From the NCBI GenBank assembly GCA_030568195.1, contig JAJLTO010000005.1:558001-622000 (forward strand): 64,000 bases of DNA, in the 5' to 3' direction. Numbering within the stretch: position 1 is the stretch's first letter; the number at the start of each line of letters is the position of its first letter. The notes under the pieces are model-generated. The model did no database searches. It was not told the DNA's origin and saw only the letters and a program-made list of their open reading frames with translations. The stretch comes from Dipodascopsis uninucleata var. uninucleata. Lineage: Eukaryota > Ascomycota > Lipomycetes > Lipomycetales > Lipomycetaceae. Of the stretch, positions 33,628 through 44,901 are shown in pieces. The translations under genes were made by a program, and so were the position numbers.

Positions 33628-33945
33628 AAAGTTCATGTTCTTATAGTTTGCACCTATGTATTTAATTACTATGTATAATAGAGTCATTCAATTGAGATTG
33701 TAAGAGATTTTCCATTAGACTTAAAACATATATTTGTTTTGAAGCTCCAAAAGAAAAAAAAGGAACTTTCATCATTTTTAATTCAAGCATGCCACATTCC
33801 AAGTGCATATGGAATACTCGACTAATAACCACACAAAAACCCCGCTATTGACAGATATTAAGAAAATATAAGAGAAGCTATGACCGCTCATTTGAAACAC
33901 TATATTAATTCTACTTATATAATTATAAATGGATTTTCCGATAAA
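33628..33945. other. intergenic between convergent genes
   Basis: 318 AT-rich bases shared by the 3' ends of the RRM gene and VMA8. Nothing else recognised. Confidence 0.4.
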
Positions 33946-35081
33946 TTAGAAAATAATGTCGTCATCTTTCTCTGCAGTTAAATCCTGAGCAGGTTCCTGG
34001 AGCGCGCTAGGCGCTTCTCCTTTCTCAGCATCCATGGCTTCCTTGAGAGCAATCTCTGCTTTTTTCTCAGCCTCCTGAGCAGCAGCATCCCTCTGCTTCT
34101 TGTCCTGAACCTTTTTCAAACGGTAGAATTCCTCTCGATCCAATTCATCAAGCTCACTATTAATGTCTGTATGATTTTAAATTGACGGGTTAGTCTGCAG
34201 TAAAACAAATATTCTCTGTCAGCTTTCAGAAATAGAGTGGAGAAACACCTACATTTAATTGTATTCTCGGTACGCGGAATAATAACATGTTCGATGGCAT
34301 TGACACGCCTGTTAGTGACCTTAATAACTTCGTCCAGAATGACAAAAGCAGTCTGAAGAGAAGCAAGTTCAATCAGTGTCTCAACAGCCTTAGAATAGAC
34401 TTCCTTTGCTTTTTGAACTTGCTGACCACCTCGTCCCAAGCCGGTCAACTTGAAATCTGTATCAACGGTCATCTCATTAGTAAAATAAAACAACTTCCTT
34501 CAAAACTAAGATGTCTTGACTGACCATTATTCTCTTCGATATAGTACGCTTCAAACTGTGGAAGATAGACACCAGAAACATTCTCCTGCTTAGCACGGAC
34601 ACGGAAACGAGCACTCTTAGCAGACTCTTGAACCTGATAGCCAATACTATCACCTGTAGCATAAGTAACTTCAGCAAGAGAGAAAGCAGCAACCTGCATA
34701 ACACGACCCATTTTTCGCTTTGCCTGTACGATTGGATATGATAAATACGTTAATATTATTCAATTTCTAGTCTCTCATTAAGCTGTCTTGACAAGAGCTT
34801 TATCAACTAAATCCTTATAATATATATACGAACCTCATCAATCCGCCGAGTGATATCTCGGAAACGCTTAGTCAATGCCTCAGACTTTCTTTTTAACAGG
34901 CCATGACCAGTGGTAGCTCCCTTGAGCTTACCTTTCATTAAGGTCAGAGTCATTCGAGTAGGGAAGACCGCCTCTCTGTGACTGGTGTCAGTAATTCAAT
35001 TGTACTACCCACTTCTTTCTATCACGTCAGAAATATATAAATACTACTAATTATATCTTACCTGTTTGCTGCTCCGGACAT
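33946..35081 (-). CDS. VMA8: V-type H+-ATPase subunit D
   Basis: Central-stalk rotor subunit of the vacuolar proton pump V1 sector. Five exons: 35081-35062, 34975-34834, 34723-34525, 34456-34253, 34166-33946, giving 261 aa (yeast Vma8 256). The donors are GTAAGA, GTTCGT, GTCAGT and GTAGGT, an unusually varied set, but each junction restores the family: NREAVFPTRMTLTLMK, RFRDITRRIDEAKRKMG, ENNDFKLTGLGRGGQQVQ and TIKYINSELDELDREEFYR. The C-terminal tail is Ala/Glu/Lys-rich as in relatives. The first coding exon is only 20 bases. It is divergent from SYF1. Confidence 0.95.
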
Positions 35082-35455
35082 TGCTGCTAAATTTTCTTAC
35101 GTAGGTATCTGGATAAGCGCAATGAAAATGTTCAATAAGACAAATGCTGCTTTAATTCAAGAGCTGGGCGGTGGCTAAAGGTGATTTGGTCGAGATAAAA
35201 GATATGGTTTTCGTTATGGATGAAGTTAGTGCTATGCATTTATGCATTAAATGTTAAAACTATAACGCACAACTAAATGCACCTTTGACACGACGCGGTT
35301 ACTAATGATATCCAAGACGTGCGAAATTATAAGTTTTGCATGCTGAATTTTTTACCTTACCAAGAAGGCTTGTTATAACGCACCTCGAGATTTGGTCTCT
35401 TGCATGAGGATAAATTGCAAATTTCTACCAAGTAGATCTTGTAGAGAGAGAAGTA
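35082..35455. promoter_or_regulatory. divergent promoter region, VMA8 and SYF1
   Basis: 374 bp between divergent start codons; no clear core element recognised. Confidence 0.4.
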
Positions 35456-38003
35456 ATGCCTTCTATAAGCAAAGCACCTAAAGGTGTAAAATTGGACCTA
35501 TATTTAATTTCGGATGCAGACATTCCTTATGAACAAGATGTGCTGCGAAATCCTTACAGCACGGCACCTTGGCTACGATATCTAGAACATAAATACGAGT
35601 CGTCTATTCATGAACGAGTATTTATCTATGAAAGGGCTTGCAGGGATCTGGGAAGATCATACAAATTATGGAAAGCATATCTTGATTTGAGAAGATCGCA
35701 TCTAGAAGGTGTGAATCCAGCTCGATTCCCTCATGAATACTCTAAAGTCAACAATTGCTTCGAAAGAGCACTCGTACTTTTAAATAAGGTAATTATTGAT
35801 ACTAGATACTGGGTGGCAGTCTCTGGCTACTTTTAAATGATTGTACTGACTTAATTTCGCGTAGATGCCGAGAATTTGGTTGGATTATCTGCAATTTTTA
35901 ATGAAACAAGGTCGAATAACAGAAACCAGACGAGCTTTTGATCAAGCTCTACGAGCACTTCCCATAACACAACATAGTCGTATCTGGCCTCTATATCTAG
36001 AGTTTGCTAAATCCGTTAAAGGACCAAGCGCTGTTTGTATTTATAAGAGATACTTGCAGTATAGGCCTCAGGATATAGAGGACTTCATAGATTTGTTGAT
36101 ATCTATGAACTATTACGCTGAAGCAGTAAAGCAGTACATTGTGATGCTTAACACACCAAAGTTTGTATCAAAGAACGGCAAGAGCCCTTTTAATTTATGG
36201 ACCGAAATGACAGATCTTTTAGTGCGACACGCTAAAGATATAGAGATTGACTTTCAGAAGGATAACAGAAAGAGCGATATTAACACAGAAGGAATAATAA
36301 GGTCTGGAATAGAGAAGTTTTCAGATCAAAGAGGAAAGCTTTGGGTCAATCTGGCTATGTATAAGATTGCTATTGGCGATTTTGAAGCTGCCAGAGATGT
36401 GTTTGAGGAGGGTATTACTTCAGTTATGACTGTCAGAGATTTTACTATGATATTTGATAGTTATGCTGAGTTTGAGGAATCTGTGATTGCCAAGTTAATG
36501 GAGAGAGCAGCAGAAGGTTCTACTAGTGATCTCGATGCCGAGCTTGATTTACGAATGATGCGATTTGAGCAGCTGATGGATAGGCGTCCTTTCCTCCTAA
36601 ACGATGTTCTTCTACGTCAAGACCCGAGTAATGTTTTGGAATGGGAGAAGCGAGTGGGCCTCTGGAGTGGTAACAAAGCCCAAGTTGTTCAAACCTACAC
36701 TGATGCTATTGCGACAATTAATCCCAAAAAGGCAGCTATCGGTCTTTTCTATAAACTTTGGACAAATTTCGCAAAGTTTTATGAGAAAGCAAGTGATTTA
36801 CGTCAAGCAAGAATTATTTTTGAACGCGGGGTTCGTGTACCGTTTAGAAGTGCGAACGAGCTTGCTGACCTTTACATTGAGTGGGCCGAGATGGAACTTA
36901 GAAATGACAATTTTGAAAATGCAATGAATATCATGTCTAAAGCTACCAACGGCCCCAAAAAGTCAAATATTGATTTTTTCGATGAAACTTTAACTCCACA
37001 GCAAAGACTTCATAAAAGTATGAAATTATGGTCATTCTATGTGGATCTTGTGGAGAGTGTTGGTACGATAGATGAGACAAAGAAAGTATACGATAGAATA
37101 TTTGAGTTAAAGATTGCTACACCTCTCACAATTGTTAATTGTGCTAATTTCTTGGAGGAGAACAAGTATTACGAGGAATCATTCAAGGTGTATGAACGTG
37201 GTATTGATCAATTCAGTTACCCTGTAGCCTTTGAGATATGGAATTTGTATCTAACGAAAGCAATGAAACGGAAACTAAGTGTAGAGCGCTTACGAGATTT
37301 ATTTGAACAGGCGCTAGAAAAATGCCCTGCAGAATTCAGTAAGTCGCTGTTTTTACTGTATGGAGAACTTGAGGAAACCAGAGGATTTGCTCGCAATGCA
37401 ATGCAAGTGTATGACAGAGCCACGACTTCAGTTGCAGACAAAGATCGACCGGAGATGTTTAAGTTTTTTATCAAGAAGACGGCTTCCATGTACGGATTAC
37501 AAGCAACTCGCCCTATCTACGAGCGGGCAGTTGACTCTCTCCCAGATAACGAAGCAAGAGAGCTTTGCTTAGATTTTGCCGAAACAGAACGTAAATTGGG
37601 AGAAATTGATCGTGCAAGAGCCGTCTATGAACATGGTAGCCAATTTGCGGACCCACGTTTGCATCCGAAATACTGGGATAGATGGCAGGAATTTGAGGTG
37701 CGTCATGGAAACGAGGACACGTTTAAGGAAATGTTACGAATTAAGCGATCCGTTCAAGCGCAATACAACACTGATGTCAATTTTATTGCTGCGCAAACTG
37801 TTGCGCGAAATCGAGCAGGTGGGACCACAACGAGCTTCACACCTGCTACTACGACTGCATTACCATTCACGGAAGGTGGTGACGAAAACCCTGGTCCAAT
37901 CGATCCAATGGAAGCTGTAGAAGTACAGAACGAGGATGAGATCAACATAGATGAAGGCGCTTTCGATGATTTCGAAGATGAGGACCGCATGCTGATTGAG
38001 TAA
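35456..38003 (+). CDS. SYF1: pre-mRNA splicing factor SYF1/XAB2, HAT-repeat protein
   Basis: Scaffold of the Prp19-associated (NineTeen) complex in the activated spliceosome. Two exons: 35456-35788 and 35865-38003; the 76-bp intron starts GTAATT and ends GTAG. Product 823 aa (human XAB2 855, yeast 859). The N-terminus (DIPYEQDVLRNPYSTAPWLRYLEHK) matches the family. HAT repeats run through most of the protein, with recurring W...Y..FE and ARDVFEEGI or ARIIFERGV units. The late motif QYNTDVNFIAAQTVARN is characteristic of Syf1 and separates it from Clf1. The C-terminus is acidic (DEDRMLIE). Confidence 0.93.
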
Positions 38004-38372
38004 TCGTTGTCTGGTATTTTCCGAAATCGGGGTCGCTATTCTAGATTATATGACGTATACACCTAACCCCACAATTGAACATTATGCAAGGGTACCGCTC
38101 TAAACGAGGCAAAGATCTTGCGGAAGGCTGTGATACATGTGAGATTTCGTTTTAAGGTCAATTGACCATTGGATGCGGTTTAATCATGACAAAACCGAGA
38201 AACTGGTTTAGATCTACTAGGAATGTGTTAGATGGAAAAATATAAGAAGGCAACGAAGTACTGTCAGTAACTTTTTTTTGTATAATATAATAAGATCAAC
38301 TGATAGTCTGAATATAATATTTCCTTCAAATCAGTTTAACAATTGTCAATAGCTTACATATAACTATCTAAA
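38004..38372 (+). promoter_or_regulatory. upstream region of the Gln-rich gene
   Basis: 369 bp after SYF1. TATAAGAA at about 38241 is a candidate TATA element 130 bp before the ATG. No stress-element core was found. Confidence 0.35.
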
Positions 38373-38924
38373 ATGTCTGATTTCATGCAAAAAGTCAAGC
38401 ACACCTTCTCTGACAATGACCATAGTCAGGGAAACCAGGGTAACCAGGGCCGTCAGGCCGGTCAGAATGCTGGACAAGAATGGGGTAACAACTCCCAAGA
38501 CGAGTACAACTCGCAATCAAAGGGATCATATGGCCAACAAAACCGAGGCGGCCAAGGAAATTTGAGCTCCCAGACTCAAAGTGACAGCTATGGTCAACAT
38601 ACTACTAGCTCCTATGGCGAAGCGGGTCAGCAGGGTCGTAGTGGCCAGCAGGGCCGTAGTGGCCAGGGAAACTTGGGTCAGGGAAACTTGAGCTCTCAAA
38701 CTCAGGATGACTACCAGAGAGTTCCAGGCAGCCAAGGTATCCAGAGCTCTACTGGTGACTACAGTCAGGGTGCTCAGGGCATGCAAGGTCAGTCTCAGGG
38801 TATTCGCGGCCAACAGACCCAGGGTGCTATGGACAGCGCTCGTCAGAATTTGGACAGCGCCCGTGATAACTTGGATTCTGCCGGTAACCGCATGGATACC
38901 CGCTCCAGCCGTCGTCAGCACTAA
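38373..38924 (+). CDS. Gln/Gly/Ser-rich low-complexity protein, function unknown
   Basis: 183 aa, single exon, no Cys, strongly hydrophilic, dominated by Gln, Gly, Ser and Asn, so very probably disordered and prion-like in composition. It has internal repeats: QQGRSG twice, QGNL three times (two of them as QGNLSSQTQ), and a C-terminal helical-looking triplet DSARQNL, DSARDNL, DSAGNRM. The N-terminus MSDFMQKVKHTF resembles the start of the neighbour at 39223 (MENKVKNFF), and the two lie in tandem 298 bp apart, so they may be diverged duplicates. High synonymous repetition at DNA level suggests recent repeat growth. Composition recalls hydrophilins and stress-induced proteins; no function is claimed. 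Confidence 0.7.
   Translation: MSDFMQKVKHTFSDNDHSQGNQGNQGRQAGQNAGQEWGNNSQDEYNSQSKGSYGQQNRGGQGNLSSQTQSDSYGQHTTSSYGEAGQQGRSGQQGRSGQGNLGQGNLSSQTQDDYQRVPGSQGIQSSTGDYSQGAQGMQGQSQGIRGQQTQGAMDSARQNLDSARDNLDSAGNRMDTRSSRRQH
38628..38700 (+). repeat. short tandem repeats inside the Gln-rich gene
   Basis: An 18-bp unit coding GQQGRS is repeated nearly exactly (CAGGGTCGTAGTGGC and CAGGGCCGTAGTGGC), followed by a 15-bp unit coding QGNLG repeated with CAGGGAAACTTG. Copy number probably varies between strains. Confidence 0.6.
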
Positions 38925-39222
38925 ATATCTAAATTTTGTCGGACAACGAAATATATCTCTATTCTGGTTGTGAATTAGGGTTATATTGGGAGTATGGTGA
39001 TAAGGTCGAAGACATGGAGTAAGGATTTACATTTGAGTTGATGATCTTCACGAGTCGACCAAGAATCACAATTGTTCCGTCGCACAAAAGGATATATATA
39101 TATCCTCGTTTATTTTTGTATTTTGAAATTTTGTAGCTACACAAAAATATCTATTTCTATCTATCGTATTTTTTTTCCTAAGAGTAATTTCTTTTCCCCG
39201 AATCGCCGTACACACAGTAAAT
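38925..39222 (+). promoter_or_regulatory. spacer with an AT palindrome before the 39223 gene
   Basis: ATTAGGGTTA lies at 38974-38983. AGGATATATATATATCCT (39089-39106) is a perfect 18-bp palindrome about 120 bp before the ATG and can serve as a TATA element in either direction. Confidence 0.4.
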
Positions 39223-39633
39223 ATGGAAAACAAGGTGAAAAACTTCTTTGGCCAGACACCGAACGAATCTGGTCATTATACCCAAAACCAGAGCAACATT
39301 GAAGAAGAAAATCAAGGACAGATCAACTACAGCCAGAGTCAGAACCAAATGCAGAGCCAGAGTCAGGGTCAAATTCAAGACCAGAACAGTGCTGGTGTTC
39401 AGGACGGATCAAATCAGAGCATGGATACTCAGAATCAAAATCAGCAGGGCGATTCTGCAACTGGCGCTCATGACTCTAAAAGCGGACGTTATGTACGCAA
39501 AATACTCGACAAAATCGAGAGCGCATTTGGTTTGAACCAAAGTAAGCAGTCTAACTTCGAGAAATCGACTGATGACAAGATTGTAAACGCCATTTCAGGC
39601 AAAATAGATAGTCTCTTTGGTAAGGCTAAGTAA
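39223..39633 (+). CDS. Gln/Asn-rich low-complexity protein with repeated KI(D/E)SxFG motif
   Basis: 136 aa, single exon, no Cys or Trp. The middle is Gln/Asn/Ser-rich (QSQNQMQSQSQGQIQ). The C-terminal 55 residues are charged and helix-like and carry the motif twice: ILDKIESAFG and ISGKIDSLFG. The second copy lies in DDKIVNAISGKIDSLFG, which aligns with DNKIASSIGSQIDSRFG in the protein at 2556. The N-terminal MENKVKNFFG echoes the motif as well. Together with the gene at 38373 it forms a tandem pair. I do not recognise a named family; the short amphipathic repeat could bind membranes or partners, which is inference. Confidence 0.7.
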   Translation: MENKVKNFFGQTPNESGHYTQNQSNIEEENQGQINYSQSQNQMQSQSQGQIQDQNSAGVQDGSNQSMDTQNQNQQGDSATGAHDSKSGRYVRKILDKIESAFGLNQSKQSNFEKSTDDKIVNAISGKIDSLFGKAK

Positions 39634-42600
39634 ATACGAATCAATGAGCTCTGTACATTTCTATTCGACTCACCAGACTTGTTTACTCTTAGAAGTTTGG
39701 TCGAGAAATATTATAAAATATATTATATAGGACATACCTTTTATACAAGTAGTGATATTACAACTTGATTTTCGGTTATATATGTTGAATACTCTCAAAT
39801 CTGAATAAATTTTATCTATAAATGTCTGAAACATTTAGCTGTCAAAATCCTACGTCTTGCAAAAAGCAGCTGGCAATGGTTCTAACCTGGTTAGGGTAGG
39901 ACGCAAGCATATGATGGCAATCCTCGAATACTTGCAAGATCTCCAGAATTCTTCATAGACTACCAGGAATGTTGATTAATTATTTCACGGGCTGGAAAGG
40001 AATGTAAAAAGACTATATACGGAATAGTATGAGAACTTAGATGAGATGAAAAGTTATAGTTATGGAGAGCGTAGGAATTTTGACAGCTGTCGCCGTAAGT
40101 TCACCCAGGGGACATTCCTTAGGTTGATCTTATGCAAGGACATTTTTGCTACATGCCCAAGACCAAACTATGTGGTGGTGCAGCAGCACTATTTGAGCTA
40201 GAAGACTAATAAAATTTGTGTTAGAAGTATTAAAGCAAATGGCCAAATTTAAGAGTATTAGTTGTCAAATAAAACATGGTTGCATGAACAATGATTATAG
40301 ATTTAATCAGTTGTGTTTTACAGATGGTACTTGAGGACTCAGAAAAGTAAAACAGCTCTTCCTATGTCCACTCCTTACTCGTTACTGGCATATTAACATC
40401 TTGTTCCTTGTGACGAAAAAGCGTGTTATCAGCCGTTTACAACCTCAGAGAGCTGAGAAAGTGATTATCGTGATTCGATCGATTTGATGGATGAATTGCA
40501 TCTGGTTCTCTGCATTCGGATAGAACTCCGGAAGTCTGTGACTTCATTTCTCAAGGGATGATGCAACCAGTTGGGATATAAATAAGAAATATTCAAGAGG
40601 AAATGAATGTTTACTGTTTGTAGAACGACGTAAAGAACAGTGAGTGACTAGTGGAAGACACAGGTTGCAAATATTGGTACCATAAAATGAAGCAATTGAC
40701 TTCAGAGCCTGCAAAAATAACTGTATGGTCGAATTTTATCAATCGCTAACACTCTAGTAAATGCAAGGTACGCAAATATTCCCTGCAATACCTGATAAAA
40801 GCAATCATTTGTCGCAGTAATGAGAAAAACGAACGATTTCTAGATATCATACTCTGACTTTTGCTCATTACATAAGAGCTGAGTGTTGTCCTTTGACACC
40901 TAATATTATATACACCTTACATTACAAATATAATATTCAGGTCCTTCTACATTTACAGTACCCGTTAATCAATACGTGCAGTGGTGCTACTGCCCTAGTC
41001 TTAAGATGTAGGTGCTAAATCTGAGTGCCATCCACGGCCAGTGTAGAAGAAAACGAAAAAAATCTTCCTGCCAAAGTATGGACGCTGAAATTATAGCCGT
41101 TTATGTACATAGCTGATTGTAAATGTAAAGGCGCCAGATTCATAGAGTTAATTCCGTCTTATATTAGAGATGGGGCATTTTTTACAAGTGCTGTTACTTA
41201 TAGATCGCTCTTGTAGGTGAGGCCCAGCCACGTCGAAAACAGAAAAAGCATAAGTATTTAAAAGTACTAATAATACTTCCCAAACAGGTTTGAATATAAC
41301 TGAGAGACGCTTGTCCAGGGAAAAAGTCAGAGAATCGAGAGCATGGTAATACGAATTTGCGACATCTACAGAACGATAGGGAAATATTCTAAACCAAGAG
41401 GCGATAGTATATCGAAAGCAGCGTGTGACCAGCCTTCTTGAATGCCACAAGATTCATTCTACTGCAGTGTGCGTCAAGATCGGAGCAAGCCAAGTGCGTA
41501 CTTGTGGTTCGCACCGTAGCAGCGATTGATTGTTCTATCGCTCTGTGATGATATCATGTGCCTGAGCCTGTAACAGCTCGACTCATCCTGTGACAATAAT
41601 ATAAGGACTAGTCCAACGGCCACCGGTCAGACGAGAATATTACGATGGGTATTTACACACGAAGTAGGCATACTGCGCACGGCTTAGGAGAAAAAATTAT
41701 GCTACATTGCACTGCGATTATTCTAACAGACAGTCGGTCCGTGCAATATATTTCTATAGCAAATGGTCGATAAAACTGGACTGATAGTTGTCCGCTATAA
41801 CAGCAGACTATGGCTCCTACACCATACGGTTAGCCAAAATAAAGTGCTTTAGCCACAATACAATGTGCCAAATATGCCAGGGGTTTAGACCAGTATGAGC
41901 TCTAGTACTGGAACGAACTATTAAACGTTAAAATCAATCTCTTATCCCTATTTGGCAACGTAATCAGAACCTTACTTGCTGTCCTGATTCTATCCGACCG
42001 CAAATGCTGAAAGGGCACAAAGCTTTTAGTACTTACAAGTGGCACTCGCTTGTATGAATGATAACATAGTAGAGAGCTTAAAATCATACATATCTATACC
42101 GATTTAGTTCAGCTGTTCTATGCGCCTTCAACACTATGAACACTGCTCCGATTTGAGGTTGTGTGCTTCTACGATCATATACAGCAGTGTAATAGATTCC
42201 TTTCGTCCTGTCAATCTACATTAATGTGTTAGACTTTGAGGCTGTCGCAATGCAGAATGTTTGCACAAAATGGATCGTCTCGTTCTTTCTACAATAATAA
42301 CAATATCATGACTACAATCGTCATATCAGTGCCGATAATAAATAATGCTTGCTCCTTTGACAGAATTATCAGCATACAATACGAAGGCGTGTCTTTCCCA
42401 GCAACTAGTGGGCGTCCCCATGTTTTAGAGAGCTCGCTATACTGTGACGAAAGTGGAGACGCTCTTCTTTCTCCATCAGTGTCTCTGCTGCCCGGCCGGA
42501 CAGCTTACTTTTCTATATGTAGTTTTGCTAGACTAGACTATGGCTAATAAAAAGCACTGCAAACGATAAATATAAAACAGGACACTCTCAGAAGAGAGAG

Positions 42601-43268
42601 CAAGGTACAAAGCCTAAAATCAGGGTAAGGATAAAAGTGGCTAGTGAGAGGCTGCCTTACCTGCTCAGGGCTCAAATTGTGCAGATATACGATACAGTAT
42701 GTGGCGCACAAGGACGGCCTAACAGGTACGGAGTACATGACTGGAAAACTATCTGAAAAAGCATATGTGGCTGGGAACAAACAACCTGCCTCCTTACCTC
42801 TTATGATACTCAAAAGCTTCTCCTCCTCAACCCCTTGCCGTCTTCAGAAAATGAATCTTATGAGGTAAAGGTTGTGCTGGTGAGTTACCAGAGCCGACAT
42901 CAAATCGGATTGCCCCTTTGTGTAGTGGATTGGCTCAATTAGTTACTGAATTTTGTTCGTGACTAGTGCTGAGTAGTAAAAAATCATATATATCTACTTG
43001 CGTATATCCATTCACGAAATATTTAGAGCGACATTTCCTTCTCTCGAATGAGCTGGTAGCTATTATCCTGGGTGAAGTATAGCTAAAGGTCAGAAGAAAG
43101 TGTTTACATTGTACAGAAATTTACACATTAGGCACGTTCATTCATTTAGCTCTCTGTTTGGTGCTTGTGTCTTGAACTACTCGCCTACTCTCATTGTTCT
43201 TCTATTTGATAGATTTTGTCCTTTGGCCGGACGCGTGCTCACAATTTTTTTTCTTACAGCTTCACAGC
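39634..43268. other. 3.6 kb without a supported gene
   Basis: The longest gene-poor stretch of the window. Open frames at 41148-41450 (minus) and 42236-42547 (plus) show no family resemblance, no splice partners and stop-rich surroundings. No tRNA or snRNA consensus was recognised. GGTTAGGGTAGG is at 39889-39900. The right end holds the cyclin promoter: ACGCGT at 43231-43236 and a pyrimidine-rich acceptor (TTTTTTTTCTTACAG) ending at 43259, nine bases before the cyclin ATG, which suggests a 5' UTR intron. A long noncoding RNA or diverged relic cannot be excluded. Confidence 0.55.
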
Positions 43269-44384
43269 ATGGCATTACCATCAAATATGGCAGATATTGA
43301 TTTAACGGCCCTTGACATGTTCGTGGCCTCGCCAGTCACTCCTCAAATGATTACTTACCTAGTTTCTACTACACAAACAGTTATTCGATGCGATCAAGAT
43401 GCGGCCACTACTCCAGCGGCCTACACACCACCAGCTTCACCAGGTGCTCGAGATGATAGATGTCGTTTGGACCAGCAAAAACTTCCCTCTCTCACTACGT
43501 TCATTGCAACACTGGTCGCGCGCTCGAATGTACAGGCACCCACTTTGATGTCAACCTTAGTCTATCTGTCTAGGTTACGATCAAGATTACCTTCAATGGC
43601 TCGAGGGTTAGCTTGCACTTGCCATAGGGTGTTCCTGGCTTCTTTAATTTTAGCAGCAAAAAATCTTAACGATTCATCACCCAAGAACAAGCATTGGGCT
43701 AAATATACTTCTGGGCTCTTTTCTATCTCAGAGGTCAATCTAATGGAAAAGCAATTGCTGTTCTTGTTAAATTGGGATCTTCGAATCACTAATGAAGATT
43801 TGATTGTACATTTGGCTCCATTCCTAGTACCTATAAAGGCTGAGATTCGAAGACGGGAGATGGTTATTCGTGAGCGAGAGTACTACGCGTCATTAAGACG
43901 CGAGGCAAATTTCAACAAGAGAGCCGATATGTCTTATCAGGTAGAGTGTTTATCACCTCACCAACTATACCATAAAGTGCCTCATTATTCTGTTTCTCCG
44001 CGATCAAGTCCTTGTATGTATAATACTCCTCCTTTATCACCGGCATTGCTGAGGCCTCAGTTACCAGCATTATCTAGCTCTTCATCGCTGTCTTCTATAT
44101 CGTCGTCTTCTTCTATACCATCTGGTTCGCTACTATCATTGCCATCACCTGACGAGGAGATTGACATCGACAAGCTCTATGCATATACTACTGATGGCCG
44201 GCAACGATCACCTAACAGATTGACTTCAATGCGATCTAGAAATTTTTCTCGTCCAACTTCTTCTTCGTCTGCGTCGTCGACGAATACAGTGTCATCAGGT
44301 CAACGAAAGATGCAACTTAGAGGACGGGCTACTGGCCTAATTGCTAAGTTTTGGGGTCAACAAAAAGCTACTACACTTGCATAG
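43269..44384 (+). CDS. Pho85-type (PCL1/2-like) cyclin
   Basis: Regulatory partner of a Pho85/CDK5-class kinase; PCL1/2-type cyclins act at G1 and in polarity. From the Met at 43269 the product is 371 aa. The cyclin box covers about residues 80-175: LPSLTTFIATLVARSNVQ, TLMSTLVYLSRLRSRLP, CHRVFLASLILAAKNLNDSSPKNKHWAKYT and EKQLLFLLNWDLRITNEDL, the pattern of the PCL subfamily. The C-terminal half is Ser/Pro-rich with several SP sites. The frame is open 25 codons further upstream, but a strong pyrimidine-CAG acceptor lies nine bases before the chosen ATG, so I read the upstream part as a 5' UTR intron. An ACGCGT 33 bp upstream fits G1/S control but may lie inside that intron. Confidence 0.85.
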   Translation: MALPSNMADIDLTALDMFVASPVTPQMITYLVSTTQTVIRCDQDAATTPAAYTPPASPGARDDRCRLDQQKLPSLTTFIATLVARSNVQAPTLMSTLVYLSRLRSRLPSMARGLACTCHRVFLASLILAAKNLNDSSPKNKHWAKYTSGLFSISEVNLMEKQLLFLLNWDLRITNEDLIVHLAPFLVPIKAEIRRREMVIREREYYASLRREANFNKRADMSYQVECLSPHQLYHKVPHYSVSPRSSPCMYNTPPLSPALLRPQLPALSSSSSLSSISSSSSIPSGSLLSLPSPDEEIDIDKLYAYTTDGRQRSPNRLTSMRSRNFSRPTSSSSASSTNTVSSGQRKMQLRGRATGLIAKFWGQQKATTLA

Positions 44385-44901
44385 AGTATCTAGTGTAAAA
44401 TATGTTCACTAGATTTTGGTTTTTGAGGTTTTATCACTTGGACTGCACATTTTTTGGCTATTATTTTATTGGTATCGCATATTTATTACCATTTGACGCC
44501 TATTGCTTTGTGAAACTTGGCATATTGTTTATCTCTTTTTTCAGTTTGTTTCATTAAAAAAGCGGGTTCTTTTGCGTATAGAAGTCTGGAGTCATAATGG
44601 TGTTTTGCATTTTATATACTGGTTCAGCAAAATAAAATATTGCTCTATATTATTTATTTGAACTCTTCCGAAACTCGTTAAAATCATTATAATGCTAGTA
44701 AAAAAAAAACAAAAAACTTTTGATATTTACTTAGATATCTGTAAAATCTCAGAAACTTTTATAATTGACAAATAAAATAGTGTTTAATGTTGAATTAAGC
44801 TAGTTTATGTTTAAAAATGCGGGCTATTTGCTATTCCAGACGCGAATGTGCGTCTTTTAGTTATTTTCCTAGCTTTCCTTGATATCTATTGACAATTTGC
44901 G
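44385..44901. other. intergenic after the cyclin gene
   Basis: 517 strongly AT-rich bases with poly-A and poly-T runs (44699-44716). No feature supported. Confidence 0.4.

Noticed and set aside
41148-42547. About 100-codon open frames in the 3.6-kb gene desert
   Set aside because: Isolated, cysteine- and serine-rich chance readings without partners in adjacent frames.
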